A stretch of 64,000 nucleotides of DNA from Sphingopyxis sp. TUF1. GTDB taxonomy: Bacteria; Pseudomonadota; Alphaproteobacteria; Sphingomonadales; Sphingomonadaceae. Positions 30,717 through 40,186 of the stretch are shown in pieces; position 1 is the stretch's first letter, and each line of letters opens with the position of its first letter. A program made the position numbers and the translations under genes. The stretch lies in assembly GCF_036687315.1 (NCBI RefSeq), contig NZ_CP144683.1, positions 3,294,001-3,358,000 on the forward strand, written 5' to 3'. Under the pieces are notes generated by a model that made no database searches, was not told the origin of the DNA, and worked only from the letters and a program-made list of their open reading frames with translations.

Positions 30717-32266
30717 TGGACGCCTCCCGCATGGCTCGATCCGTGGGCGGTTTCACCATGCGCCGCGGCGGGCTTCGGCTTGCCGGCGGCAAGATGCGCA
30801 TCGCCTGCGGGCTTTGCCGGGGCGAGGCGCGCGACCACGGCGGTCACATCGCCGCGCATCGGCGCGAGGAAGCTTTCGGGATAGACGCCCATCCAGAGCG
30901 CCACGGCAGCAAGCGGCGCCATGATCGCCCATTCGCGTGCGTTGAGATCGCGCATCGCCTTCACATCGTCCTTGGTAAGTTCGCCGAATACGACGCGGCG
31001 ATAGAGATAGAGCATATAAGCGGCGCCGAGGATGATGCCCGTGGTGCAAACGAACGCGACGACGCTCGACGCTTCATAGATGCCGAGCAGGCTCAGGAAT
31101 TCGCCGACGAAGCCGCTGGTGCCTGGCAGGCCGATCGACGCCATCGTGAACAGCATGAAGAACAGCGCATAGGCCGGCATGTTGACCGCGAGGCCGCCGT
31201 AACGGTCGATCTCGCGCGTGTGGAGCCGGTCATAGATCACGCCGACGCAGAAGAAGAGCGCGGCCGAAACGACACCATGGCTGAGCATGATGATCAGCGC
31301 GCCTTCGATCCCCTGCTGGTTGAACGCGAACAGTCCCGCGGTGACGATCGCCATATGCGCAACCGACGAATAGGCGATCAGCTTCTTCATGTCGTTCTGC
31401 ACCAGCGCGACGAGGCTGGTATAGACCACCGCGACCATCGACAAGCCGAACACGAGCCACATCAGCTGCGCCGAGGCGTCGGGGAACATCGGCATCATGA
31501 AGCGGATGAAGCCGTAGGCGCCGAGCTTCAATAGCACGCCCGCAAGGATCATCGAACCCGCGGTCGGCGCCTGCACATGCGCGTCGGGAAGCCAGGTGTG
31601 GACGGGCCACATCGGCATCTTGACCGCGAGGCTGGCGAAGAAGGCGAGCCAGAGCCATGTCTGCATCTGGGCCGGGAAGTCATAGTTGAGCAGTGTCGGA
31701 ATGTCGGTCGTGCCCGCTTCGGCGATCATCGCAATCATCGCGATCAGCATCAGCACCGACCCGAGCAGCGTGTAGAGGAAGAATTTGAACGCCGCATATT
31801 TGCGGTTCGCGCCGCCCCAGATGCCGATGATGAAATACATCGGGATCAGGCCGGCTTCGAAGAAGATGTAAAAGAGCAGCAGATCCTGCGCCATGAAGAC
31901 GCCGATCATCACGACTTCCATGATCAGGAACATCGCCATGTAGAGTCCAACGCGCTGTTTGATCGCGTCCCAGCTCGCAAGGATGCAGAGCGGCATCAGG
32001 AAGACGCTGAGCATGATAAGCATCAGCGCCATGCCGTCGATGCCGAGCGCCCACTGGAAACGCCCGAACAGGTCGGCGCTTTCGGTGAACTGCCACTGCG
32101 CGCCGCCGATGTCGAAATTGGCCCAGAGTACGACGCCCAGCGCAAAGTCGATCAAGGTTGCGACGAGCGCGATCATCCGCGCATTACGGTCGCCCGCATA
32201 GAGGCAGAGGATGGCGGCGACCAAGGGGACCGCCAGCATCAGCGAAAGAATGGGAAAGCCGCTCAC
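30713..32266 (-). CDS. nuoM: NADH-quinone oxidoreductase subunit M
   Basis: Antiporter-like proton-pumping subunit of complex I, 517 residues. Signature parts include [18 protein letters not shown] (Glu of TM5), [38 protein letters not shown] and [18 protein letters not shown]. The C-terminus extends with a short polar tail containing Lys, Ala and several His ([14 protein letters not shown]). It overlaps both nuoL and nuoN by four bases. Confidence 0.97.
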   Translation of the reverse strand: MSGFPILSLMLAVPLVAAILCLYAGDRNARMIALVATLIDFALGVVLWANFDIGGAQWQFTESADLFGRFQWALGIDGMALMLIMLSVFLMPLCILASWDAIKQRVGLYMAMFLIMEVVMIGVFMAQDLLLFYIFFEAGLIPMYFIIGIWGGANRKYAAFKFFLYTLLGSVLMLIAMIAMIAEAGTTDIPTLLNYDFPAQMQTWLWLAFFASLAVKMPMWPVHTWLPDAHVQAPTAGSMILAGVLLKLGAYGFIRFMMPMFPDASAQLMWLVFGLSMVAVVYTSLVALVQNDMKKLIAYSSVAHMAIVTAGLFAFNQQGIEGALIIMLSHGVVSAALFFCVGVIYDRLHTREIDRYGGLAVNMPAYALFFMLFTMASIGLPGTSGFVGEFLSLLGIYEASSVVAFVCTTGIILGAAYMLYLYRRVVFGELTKDDVKAMRDLNAREWAIMAPLAAVALWMGVYPESFLAPMRGDVTAVVARLAPAKPAGDAHLAAGKPKPAAAHGETAHGSSHAGGVQ

Positions 32267-34314
32267 AGGAAATTCACCATGGCCCAGCTGGCGAGGCCGA
32301 CAAGACCGAGCAGCATCACAAACGCATATCCATAAACATAACCCGATTGCAGCCGGACCGCGAGCCGCGTTCCCCCCGCGACGAGCGCCGCGGCGCCATC
32401 GGGCCCGAAGCGGTCGATGGTGCCTTCATCCCCGCGCTTCCAGAAGAAGCGACCGATCGCGAAGGCGGGCTTCACGAAGAGGATGTTATAGAGCTCGTCG
32501 AAATACCATTTGTTGTAAAGAAACTGGTGTAGCAGCCTGAACTGCGCCACGAAGCGCGCCGGCAGCGTGGTGTTGCGGATATAGCTGTTCCACGCGAGGA
32601 AAAGCCCGATCGCCATCACCGTAAACGGCGTCCACTTCACCCAGGTCGGCACTTCGTGCGCGAGGTGCATCAGATGCTCGTCGAACGCGATGCTACCCGC
32701 CCAGAAAGCCACGCCTTCTTCGGGATAGATAAAGGGGTGTGCGAAAACGAAGCCCGCAAACACCGCCCCGAGCGACAGCACGCCGAGCGGGATCAGCATC
32801 GAGATCGGGCTTTCGTGCGGATGATAGCCCGCAGTGCCGTCGCCATGCGCTTCATAATGATGCGCGTGCGCATGATCGTCGCCCGCATGTTCGTCCGATG
32901 GGTGATCATGATGATCGCCATGGACCGCATGCTGGATATGCTCGCTCTGTTCCCAGCGCGGCTTGCCGTAGAAGGTCAGGAAGACGAGGCGCCACGAATA
33001 GAAGCTGGTGAGTAGCGCGGCAAATATGCCGACCCAAAAAGCGACCACCCCGCCGCCGCCAGCGGCAAAGGCCGCTTCGAGGATGCCGTCCTTCGAATGG
33101 AAGCCTGCGAAGCCCGCAACCCCGGCGATACCGACGCCGGTAATCGCCAGCGTGCCCATCATCATCGCCCAGAAGGTGAGCGGGATATGTTTCCGCAGGC
33201 CGCCATAATAACGCATGTCCTGTTCATGGTGCATCGCATGGATCACCGAACCAGCACCGAGGAACAGCAAAGCCTTGAAGAAGGCGTGCGTAAACAGGTG
33301 GAACATCGCCGCGCCATAGGCGCCGACGCCCGCGGCAAAGAACATATAGCCGAGCTGCGAGCAGGTCGAATAGGCGATGACGCGCTTGATGTCCCACTGC
33401 GTCGTGCCGACCGTTGCCGCGAACAGGCAGGTTGCCGCGCCGACGAAGGTGACGACGCCAAGCGCAATCGGAGCGGTCTCGAACATCGGCGACAGGCGGC
33501 ACACCATGAAAACGCCCGCGGTGACCATCGTCGCGGCGTGGATCAGCGCCGACACCGGCGTCGGGCCTTCCATCGCGTCGGGAAGCCAAGTGTGCAGGCC
33601 AAGCTGCGCCGACTTGCCCATCGCGCCGATGAACAAGAGCAGGCAGAGGATCGTCATTGTGTCGAGACGCATCCCCATGAAGGTGATCGTCGACCCCGCC
33701 ATGCCCGGCGCGGCCGCTAGAATCTCGGGGATCGAGACGGTGCCGAACACCAGAAAGGTGCCGAAGATGCCGAGCATGAAGCCCAGGTCACCCACGCGGT
33801 TCACGACGAACGCCTTGATCGCGGCGGCATTGGCGCTCGGCTTCTTGTACCAGAAGCCGATGAGCAGATAGGAGGCAAGGCCGACGCCTTCCCAGCCGAA
33901 GAACATCTGGACCAGATTGTTCGCGGTCACGAGCATCAGCATCGCGAAGGTGAAGAGCGAGAGATAGGCGAAGAAGCGCGGCTGGTCCGGATCCTCCTCC
34001 ATATAGCCCCAGCTATACAGGTGGACGAGCACTGAAACCGTGGTGATGACGACGAGCATCACCGCGGTCAGTGTGTCGACGCGCAGTTCCCAGTTAAACT
34101 GGAGCGCGCCCGAGCTGACCCAGTGCAGCACGGTCACGACCTCGGCCTCGCCGGTGCCCATCACAAACGACAGGAAGATCGGCCAGCTCAAGGCGCAGCT
34201 GGTGAAGAGCGCGCCCGTCGTCAGGATCTTCGACGCGATGGGGCCGATGGCGCGCTGGCCAAGCCCTGCGACAAGCGCCGCGAGCAGCGGCAGGAAAACG
34301 ATCGCCTGGATCAT
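32263..34314 (-). CDS. nuoL: NADH-quinone oxidoreductase subunit L
   Basis: Largest antiporter-like subunit of complex I, 683 residues, with the long lateral helix at the C-terminus. Motifs: [61 protein letters not shown] and [18 protein letters not shown]. After the antiporter core there is a conspicuous loop of about 50 residues very rich in His, Asp and Glu ([19 protein letters not shown] and onward, coded near 32820-32955). Downstream it overlaps nuoM; a palindromic repeat separates it from nuoK. Confidence 0.97.
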   Translation of the reverse strand: MIQAIVFLPLLAALVAGLGQRAIGPIASKILTTGALFTSCALSWPIFLSFVMGTGEAEVVTVLHWVSSGALQFNWELRVDTLTAVMLVVITTVSVLVHLYSWGYMEEDPDQPRFFAYLSLFTFAMLMLVTANNLVQMFFGWEGVGLASYLLIGFWYKKPSANAAAIKAFVVNRVGDLGFMLGIFGTFLVFGTVSIPEILAAAPGMAGSTITFMGMRLDTMTILCLLLFIGAMGKSAQLGLHTWLPDAMEGPTPVSALIHAATMVTAGVFMVCRLSPMFETAPIALGVVTFVGAATCLFAATVGTTQWDIKRVIAYSTCSQLGYMFFAAGVGAYGAAMFHLFTHAFFKALLFLGAGSVIHAMHHEQDMRYYGGLRKHIPLTFWAMMMGTLAITGVGIAGVAGFAGFHSKDGILEAAFAAGGGGVVAFWVGIFAALLTSFYSWRLVFLTFYGKPRWEQSEHIQHAVHGDHHDHPSDEHAGDDHAHAHHYEAHGDGTAGYHPHESPISMLIPLGVLSLGAVFAGFVFAHPFIYPEEGVAFWAGSIAFDEHLMHLAHEVPTWVKWTPFTVMAIGLFLAWNSYIRNTTLPARFVAQFRLLHQFLYNKWYFDELYNILFVKPAFAIGRFFWKRGDEGTIDRFGPDGAAALVAGGTRLAVRLQSGYVYGYAFVMLLGLVGLASWAMVNFL

Positions 34315-34325
34315 GCGAAAACTCC

Positions 34326-34407
34326 GTCGCCCCAGCGAAAGCTGGGGCCGCTAACGGCCTGACGGAGCGTTGCCGCGCGGGCGATCCCAGCTTTCGCTGG
34401 GATGACG
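34326..34407. repeat. palindromic (REP-like) element between nuoK and nuoL
   Basis: Two arms, CCCCAGCGAAAGCTGGGG (34330-34347) and TCCCAGCTTTCGCTGGGA (34385-34402), are each self-complementary and are inverted copies of each other at 16 of 18 positions. They are separated by a 37-base spacer. This is the form of the GTC-ATCCCAGCGAAAGCTGGGAT elements scattered in sphingomonad intergenic DNA. Here it occupies most of the 114-base gap inside an otherwise tightly packed operon. Confidence 0.85.
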
Positions 34408-34428
34408 AGGATGGTGTTGATCACCGGC

Positions 34429-34734
34429 TTACCCCTTCATCCGGTTAGCATCGTCGACGGCAATGGTGCCGCGGCCGCGGAAATAGATCACGAGAATGGC
34501 CAGCCCGATCGCCGCTTCGCCGGCGGCAACGGTCAGCACGAACATAGAGAACACCTGCCCCACGAGGTCGCCCAGCGCGGCGCTGAACGCGACGAGGTTG
34601 ATGTTCACCGCCAGCAGAATGAGCTCGATCGCCATCAGGATGACGATGATATTCTTGCGGTTGATAAAGATGCCGAGCACGCCGAGCGTGAACAGCACCG
34701 CCGAAACGGCGAGATAATGGCCGACCGAAATCAC
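34429..34734 (-). CDS. nuoK: NADH-quinone oxidoreductase subunit K
   Basis: Small membrane subunit of complex I, 101 residues, three spans: [40 protein letters not shown] (with the conserved Glu in [11 protein letters not shown]) and [20 protein letters not shown] (second Glu, AAGEAAIG). Overlaps nuoJ by four bases. Confidence 0.97.
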   Translation of the reverse strand: MISVGHYLAVSAVLFTLGVLGIFINRKNIIVILMAIELILLAVNINLVAFSAALGDLVGQVFSMFVLTVAAGEAAIGLAILVIYFRGRGTIAVDDANRMKG

Positions 34735-35342
34735 AGCTCAACCCCCTGCCCGGTTCCCGGATCGACAAGGCGCGTCGCATCCTCCGGACGACGGCGCACC
34801 TGCTGCGAAATATTCTGCGCGCGCACCCCGCCCCGCTGGCGATGCGTCAGCACGATCGCGCCGATCATCGCGACGAGCAGGACGATGCCCGCCGCTTCGA
34901 ACAGGAAGATATATTTCGTGTAGAGCAGCTCGCCGATCTGCTGGATATTGCTTTTGTCGCTGACGACGGGCGCAGCGCGCGCGGCCAGATCGACCCCGCC
35001 GGCGCTCCACGCGCCGACCGCGAACACCAGTTCGGCCGCGAGGATGATCGCGACAAGCGCGCCGAGCGGCAGATAGCGCACGAAACCCGCGCGCAGCTCG
35101 GCGAAATCGATGTCGAGCATCATCACGACGAACAGGAACAGCACCGCGACCGCGCCGACATAAACAATGACGAGCAGCATCGCGATGAACTCCGCCCCCG
35201 CGAGCAGCATCAGCCCCGCCGCGTTGAAGAAGGCAAGGATCAGCCACATCACGCTGTGGACCGGGTTACGCGCGAAAATCACCATTGCGCCGGACGCGAT
35301 GACGATCGTCGCAAAAAGGTAAAAGGCGATAAGCTGAATCAT
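34731..35342 (-). CDS. nuoJ: NADH-quinone oxidoreductase subunit J
   Basis: Membrane subunit of complex I, 203 residues, five spans: [61 protein letters not shown] (the [13 protein letters not shown] pi-bulge helix that is diagnostic of NuoJ), [20 protein letters not shown] and [21 protein letters not shown] polar tail follows. It starts 12 bases after nuoI. Confidence 0.97.
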   Translation of the reverse strand: MIQLIAFYLFATIVIASGAMVIFARNPVHSVMWLILAFFNAAGLMLLAGAEFIAMLLVIVYVGAVAVLFLFVVMMLDIDFAELRAGFVRYLPLGALVAIILAAELVFAVGAWSAGGVDLAARAAPVVSDKSNIQQIGELLYTKYIFLFEAAGIVLLVAMIGAIVLTHRQRGGVRAQNISQQVRRRPEDATRLVDPGTGQGVEL

Positions 35343-35354
35343 GTGCGCGCGCCC

Positions 35355-35843
35355 TTATCGATAGGGCGCGTCGGCGGCAAGGTTGGCCGCAATCGCGCGT
35401 TCCCATTTGTCGCCGTTGGCGAGCAGCTTGGCCTTGTCATAGAGCAGTTCCTCGCGCGTTTCGGTCGCGAATTCGAAGTTCGGCCCCTCGACGATCGCAT
35501 CGACCGGGCACGCTTCCTGGCAAAAGCCGCAATAGATGCATTTCGTCATATCGATGTCATAGCGCGTCGTGCGGCGCGAACCATCGTCGCGGGGTTCGGC
35601 TTCGATCGTGATCGCCTGCGCCGGGCACACTGCTTCGCAGAGCTTGCACGCGATGCAGCGTTCCTCGCCGTTCGGATAACGGCGCAGCGCATGTTCACCG
35701 CGGAAACGAGGACTCAGCGGGTTCTTCTCGAACGGATAGTTGATCGTCGCCTTCGGCTTGAAGAAATATTTGAGCGTGAGGGCGTGCGCCTTCACAAACT
35801 CCCACAAGGTGAAGCTTTTGATCAGGTGGGCAATGGTGCTCAC
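35355..35843 (-). CDS. nuoI: NADH-quinone oxidoreductase subunit I
   Basis: Complex I subunit carrying the two 4Fe-4S clusters N6a and N6b, 162 residues. Cysteine motifs are [12 protein letters not shown] and [12 protein letters not shown], with [16 protein letters not shown] between the N-terminal membrane-contact helix ([21 protein letters not shown]) and the clusters. The start is GTG 35843 ([11 protein letters not shown]), which overlaps the stop of the preceding extra ORF as GTGA. A longer frame to 35942 lies in that ORF. Confidence 0.97.
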   Translation of the reverse strand: MSTIAHLIKSFTLWEFVKAHALTLKYFFKPKATINYPFEKNPLSPRFRGEHALRRYPNGEERCIACKLCEAVCPAQAITIEAEPRDDGSRRTTRYDIDMTKCIYCGFCQEACPVDAIVEGPNFEFATETREELLYDKAKLLANGDKWERAIAANLAADAPYR

Positions 35844-36286
35844 TGTACAGTCTCGCTTTGCTTGAACTTGCAGAGGCCGATGGCCCTGGCTTCCACCGGA
35901 TGGTGGCCGACTGGCCAGCGCTCGACGATAAGATATCCCCATTCAGGGGCCGTCCTATTTCGGTCGTCATAGTGGAGACGGTAGGTATAATTCATTGCGT
36001 GTCTCGTGACCGTCTTCGTGGAATAACTTAGCCAGACATTTTCATAGTCACGACGGAGATGTTGTTCCTGTGGGGACGGGTAACGCTCATCATCGCCGGA
36101 AATCGTCCAACGATAAACGGATTCTTCCCGGCCATTCACCATAATCGGCACGGCTTCGAGTTCTATTGCCAGTTTCGTGCGCGCGCCATCTTCCGCATTC
36201 ATGTCACACGACGTGCTGCGGGAAACGATTGGCCGGGGCGGTATTGGCGGCGGTGGCGTCATCGCCATGAGAACGGCGCTCATCAT
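35840..36286 (-). CDS. unknown 148-residue protein inserted between nuoH and nuoI
   Basis: I do not recognise this protein. It begins [19 protein letters not shown], a short hydrophobic start followed by a Pro run and a Cys (RSTSC), and continues as a polar, probably beta-rich domain ([60 protein letters not shown]). Its ATG overlaps the nuoH stop (ATGA) and its stop overlaps the nuoI start (GTGA), so translation is coupled to both. Composition looks more AT-rich than in nuoH and nuoI, with more A/T-ending codons. It is either an accessory complex I factor of this lineage or an acquired gene fixed in the operon. Confidence 0.75.
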   Translation of the reverse strand: MMSAVLMAMTPPPPIPPRPIVSRSTSCDMNAEDGARTKLAIELEAVPIMVNGREESVYRWTISGDDERYPSPQEQHLRRDYENVWLSYSTKTVTRHAMNYTYRLHYDDRNRTAPEWGYLIVERWPVGHHPVEARAIGLCKFKQSETVQ

Positions 36287-37329
36287 GCCCCATACCTCGT
36301 CAGCATCAGATAGCCGGAGATCAGGAATACCCAGAAGAGCGAGATCGGCAGGAAGATTTTCCAGCCCAGCCGCATCAGCTGGTCGTAGCGATAGCGCGGA
36401 ACGGTCGCCTTCACCCAGCTGAAGAAGAAGAAGAAGAACAATATCTTCGCGAACAGCCAGATGATGCCGGGGACGGCATAGAGCGGCGCCCAGTCGACCG
36501 GGGGCAACCAGCCGCCCCAGAAGAGCACCGCGTTGAGCGTGCACATCAGAAGGACGTTGGCATATTCGCCGAGCCAGAAGAGCGCGAAGCTCATCGACGA
36601 ATATTCGGTCTGATACCCCGCGACGAGTTCGCTTTCCGCTTCGGTCAGGTCGAACGGCGCGCGCGCGGTTTCGGCTAGCGACGAGATCAGGAACATCACT
36701 GCGAGCGGAAACAGCAACAGGTTGAAGCCGAAGGCGTTGACGATGCCGAGCCCGTGACCCTGCTGCGCCTTGACGATCTCGTTCATGTTGAAGCTGTCGG
36801 CGAACAGCACGACGCCGATCAGGATGAAGCCGATCGAGACTTCATAAGAGATCATCTGCGCCGACGCACGGAGCGCCGAAAAGAAGGGATATTTCGAGTT
36901 CGAAGCCCAGCCTGACAGGATCACGCCGTAAACACCGAGCGACGAGATCGCGAGGATGTAGAGCAGCCCGACGTTGATGTCCGCGAGCACCGCGCCCGAA
37001 TTGAACGGGATCACTGCCCAGGCGAGCAGCGCCACCGTGAACGTAATGATCGGCGCGATCAGGAACAGCCCGCGGTTGGCCGAAGTCGGGATGATCGTTT
37101 CCTGCAGAAACACCTTCAAACCGTCGGCGAACGATTGCAGCAGCCCGAAAGGACCAACGACGTTCGGGCCTCGGCGCAGCGCGATCGCCGCCCAGATCTT
37201 GCGGTCGGCATAGATGATCATCGCGACCGCGAGCATCAGCGGCAGCGCGATGAGCAGGATGCCGCAAATTGTTGCGACACCCCACGCCCAGTTCGGGTCC
37301 ATGCCCCAGGAAATGAAGGTCTCGGTCAT
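36283..37329 (-). CDS. nuoH: NADH-quinone oxidoreductase subunit H
   Basis: Membrane subunit of complex I forming much of the quinone site, 348 residues, eight or more spans. Motifs: [34 protein letters not shown] in pieces around 47-80 ([14 protein letters not shown]), [41 protein letters not shown] and [16 protein letters not shown]. Its start overlaps the 46-codon ORF (ATGA), its stop overlaps the 148-residue ORF (ATGA). Confidence 0.97.
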   Translation of the reverse strand: MTETFISWGMDPNWAWGVATICGILLIALPLMLAVAMIIYADRKIWAAIALRRGPNVVGPFGLLQSFADGLKVFLQETIIPTSANRGLFLIAPIITFTVALLAWAVIPFNSGAVLADINVGLLYILAISSLGVYGVILSGWASNSKYPFFSALRASAQMISYEVSIGFILIGVVLFADSFNMNEIVKAQQGHGLGIVNAFGFNLLLFPLAVMFLISSLAETARAPFDLTEAESELVAGYQTEYSSMSFALFWLGEYANVLLMCTLNAVLFWGGWLPPVDWAPLYAVPGIIWLFAKILFFFFFFSWVKATVPRYRYDQLMRLGWKIFLPISLFWVFLISGYLMLTRYGA

Positions 37330-37466
37330 TTCTTCGTGCCGTCCTGGTTGCGCCAGCCGTTATGCGGGCCGGGCTTGTCCGACTTGCCCTTGGGGTTGAA
37401 ACCCCGCCAGACCGAATAGCCCATCCCGACGAACAGGATGGACGCGATCGCATGTACCGGGGTCAT
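37326..37466 (-). CDS. 46-residue single-span protein between nuoG and nuoH
   Basis: Very small ORF, read by eye: it begins [20 protein letters not shown] and ends [11 protein letters not shown]. One predicted membrane helix (about residues 4-21) is followed by a basic, Gly/Pro/Lys-rich tail of about 25 residues. Its ATG overlaps the nuoG stop (ATGA) and is preceded, inside nuoG, by GGAGG seven bases upstream; its stop overlaps the nuoH start (ATGA). Both overlaps, the embedded ribosome site and the sensible hydrophobicity make it a convincing gene. It may be a small lineage-specific membrane-arm subunit of complex I; I know of no described homologue. Confidence 0.78.
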   Translation of the reverse strand: MTPVHAIASILFVGMGYSVWRGFNPKGKSDKPGPHNGWRNQDGTKK

Positions 37467-39490
37467 TCGGCCGCCTCCGCAAAGTCCGCGCCATGGATCA
37501 ACTCTTCCGAGCAGCGCTGCATCGTCGGCGACGCGCGGCAGATGGCGTTGGTGAGGTAGAAATCCTTGATCGGCGACGGGATCGCACGCGCGTCGGGCTT
37601 TGTGGGAAGCTTCGGCAAGCCCTTAAAGTCCTTTGGCCAGCCAAAATCGGCAAGGCCTTCGACGCCGAGCGCGGGCACCGCCGCGATCATCGCCGCGCGG
37701 CACTCGTCGAAGCTGTCGAACCCGACATTCACGCCAAGTGCATCGGCCAAAGCCCGGAAAATGCTCCAGTCTTCGCGCGCGTCGCCCGGCGCGAACACGG
37801 CTTTCTCGCTGCGCTGGACGCGACCCTCGGTGTTGACCGTGGTGAAGTCCTTTTCGGTCCACGCGGCGGCGGGCAGGATGACGTCGCCGGCGTGCGCACC
37901 CTTGTCGCCATGATGGCCGACATAGACTTTGAACGTATCGGGCAGCGCCGCAAAATCGACCTCGTCGGCGCCGAGGAAAAAAGCGAGCTTCGGTTTCGCC
38001 GCGATCACATCCTTGATCCCGCCGGGCAGTCCGTAACCGAGCATCAGCGACCCCATGCGCGCGGCCGAGAAATGCACGACGTTAAAGCCGTTCCAGCCGT
38101 CCTTGACCGCGTTCACTGCCTTGGCGAGCGCGAGGCCCGCGCCGTGAACGCCGGGCACCGACAAGGCGCCGCCGCCGAAGATCAGCATCGGCCGCTCGGC
38201 GCCCTTCAGCGCGTCGAGCACATGCGCGGGCAGCTTCGCGACGAGCGAGGCATCGTCGCCGAGCCACTCGGTCTTGTAGGTGAGGTCGGTTTCGGGGCCG
38301 ATCGCAAAGACCTTCGCGCCCTTTTTCCACACCGCCTTGCGGACGCGCGTGTTGATCAGCGGCGCTTCCCAGCGCAGGTTCGTGCCGACGAGCAGGATCA
38401 CATCGGCGTTCTCGGCTTCGGCGATCGTCGTGTTGAAATTGACCGCCGACAGGCTGGTGACGTCATAGTCGAGGCCCGTCTGGCGCCCTTCGAGCAGATT
38501 GCCGCCGAGCGCCGTCACCAGCGCCTTAGCCGCGAACATCGTCTCGCAATCGGCTAGGTCGCCCGCAATCGCGGCGACCGACGACCCGGCGTTCACTGCC
38601 TTGATCGCCTCAAACGCTTCGGCCCATGTCGCTTCGACCATCTGGCCGCCCTTGCGGACATAGGGCCGGTCGAGGCGGCGGCGGACAAGCCCGTCGACAT
38701 GGTGGCGCGTCTTGTCGCTCGCCCATTCCTCGTTTACATCGTCGTTGACACGCGGCAGCACGCGCAGCACCTGCCGCCCGCGACTGTCGATACGGACGTT
38801 GGTGCCGACCGCGTCCATCATGTCGATGCCGAGCGTCTTGGTGAGTTCCCACGGCCGCGCCTCGAACGCATAGGGTTTGCTGGTCAGCGCGCCCACCGGG
38901 CAGAGATCAACAATATTGCCCGACAGCTCGCTCGCAACCGCATGTTCCAGATAGGAGGTGATCTGCATATTCTCGCCGCGATAGATCGCGCCGATGTCTT
39001 CCACGCCCGCGACTTCTTCGGCAAAGCGGACGCAGCGCGTACACTGAATGCAGCGGGTCATCACCGTCTTGACGATCGGGCCCATATATTTCTCGGTGAC
39101 CGCGCGCTTGTTTTCTTCGAAGCGCGTCGCGCCGCGGCCATAGGCGATGCTCTGGTCCTGCAGGTCGCATTCGCCGCCCTGATCGCAGATCGGACAGTCG
39201 AGCGGGTGGTTGATGAGCAGGAACTCCATCACCCCTTCGCGCGCCTTCTTCACCATCGGGCTGTCGGTCTTGATCACCTGCCCTTCGGCCGTCGGCAGCG
39301 CGCACGACGCCTGCGGCTTTGGCGGGCCCGGCGACACTTCGACGAGGCACATGCGGCAATTGCCAGCGATCGACAGGCGTTCGTGGTAGCAGAAGCGCGG
39401 AATTTCCTTCCCTGCCATCTCGCACGCCTGCAAGACGGTCGCACCCTGCGGAACGTCGATTTCTACGCCATCTACGGTAACTTTAGGCAT
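37463..39490 (-). CDS. nuoG: NADH-quinone oxidoreductase subunit G
   Basis: Large peripheral subunit of complex I with several Fe-S clusters, 675 residues, close to the mitochondrial-type length and shorter than E. coli NuoG. Cluster motifs: GNCRMCLVEV and upstream CYHERLSIAGNC (N1b), HPLDCPICDQGGECDLQD (with His ligand), RCIQCTRCVRFAEEV (N4), then the molybdopterin-oxidoreductase-like domain (AVGTNVRIDSRGRQVLRVLP). The C-terminal residues EAAE are coded by bases that include GGAGG, the likely ribosome site of the next small ORF. Confidence 0.97.
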   Translation of the reverse strand: MPKVTVDGVEIDVPQGATVLQACEMAGKEIPRFCYHERLSIAGNCRMCLVEVSPGPPKPQASCALPTAEGQVIKTDSPMVKKAREGVMEFLLINHPLDCPICDQGGECDLQDQSIAYGRGATRFEENKRAVTEKYMGPIVKTVMTRCIQCTRCVRFAEEVAGVEDIGAIYRGENMQITSYLEHAVASELSGNIVDLCPVGALTSKPYAFEARPWELTKTLGIDMMDAVGTNVRIDSRGRQVLRVLPRVNDDVNEEWASDKTRHHVDGLVRRRLDRPYVRKGGQMVEATWAEAFEAIKAVNAGSSVAAIAGDLADCETMFAAKALVTALGGNLLEGRQTGLDYDVTSLSAVNFNTTIAEAENADVILLVGTNLRWEAPLINTRVRKAVWKKGAKVFAIGPETDLTYKTEWLGDDASLVAKLPAHVLDALKGAERPMLIFGGGALSVPGVHGAGLALAKAVNAVKDGWNGFNVVHFSAARMGSLMLGYGLPGGIKDVIAAKPKLAFFLGADEVDFAALPDTFKVYVGHHGDKGAHAGDVILPAAAWTEKDFTTVNTEGRVQRSEKAVFAPGDAREDWSIFRALADALGVNVGFDSFDECRAAMIAAVPALGVEGLADFGWPKDFKGLPKLPTKPDARAIPSPIKDFYLTNAICRASPTMQRCSEELIHGADFAEAAE

Positions 39491-39496
39491 AATGCG

Positions 39497-40186
39497 TTAC
39501 TTTCCCGGATCCGCTGCAGCTAGGCCGGATAATATCCGGTAGAGGCCGACGGCCGAAATGAACCGAACCGTGTCAGTATTGAGGTTGATGTTGGAACCGG
39601 CAGTCAGGCAGGATCCCAAGACGGGAACCAAAGCCTTTACCGCAGCAGATTCGGTCTCGCTTCCAACCTTCGTGTTCAAGATTGCATAGGCGCCCTTGGG
39701 ATCGCTGCGCGCAACACACTGCGCGAAATCCTCGCCATCATTGCGCGGTTTGAAGCTTGAAGCGAACATCGCGTCTTCGGTAAGTGTGGCCACCCGCGGC
39801 AAGTTTGCATCACCGTAAGTGTTAAGCACAAATTCTTCAGCCATCCCGCCGACCATGGCTGGCGCAGAAAAGCTGATCCTCTGCACTGCAAATCCCAAAC
39901 AATCCGCCAGCTTACGGTTGAGGTTCCTGACCGCTGCGCCCTGTTCGTCACTCAAATACGGCAGCGAAAGAGCCGCTGCAGCTTTTGTGCTATTACTGGC
40001 TGCATAACAACGCGAATATTGGTTCAGGACTATACGACCGGCGTTCTCGGGATCGTTCGGAAAGTTCCGTACTGCCTTCGGAGACCGATCAATTCGGCTT
40101 CCCGATTCCGGCTCGGCCCTAGCGGGCGAAGCCGCCGCTAAAAAACCAGCCGCAATCAGAAAGACATGACATTTCCAACTTGTCAT
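39497..40186 (-). CDS. unknown exported protein inserted between nuoF and nuoG
   Basis: Unrecognised protein of 229 residues with a clear signal peptide ([21 protein letters not shown], cut before EPES) and a mature helical domain with four cysteines ([29 protein letters not shown]), perhaps two disulfides. The ATG overlaps the nuoF stop (ATGA) and has GGAGG upstream inside nuoF; the stop is six bases before the nuoG start. Exported proteins are not part of complex I, so the context says little about function. The sequence looks less GC-rich than its neighbours. Proteins of this style (Cys-containing, sphingomonad-specific, secreted) are usually annotated hypothetical. Confidence 0.8.
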   Translation of the reverse strand: MTSWKCHVFLIAAGFLAAASPARAEPESGSRIDRSPKAVRNFPNDPENAGRIVLNQYSRCYAASNSTKAAAALSLPYLSDEQGAAVRNLNRKLADCLGFAVQRISFSAPAMVGGMAEEFVLNTYGDANLPRVATLTEDAMFASSFKPRNDGEDFAQCVARSDPKGAYAILNTKVGSETESAAVKALVPVLGSCLTAGSNINLNTDTVRFISAVGLYRILSGLAAADPGK

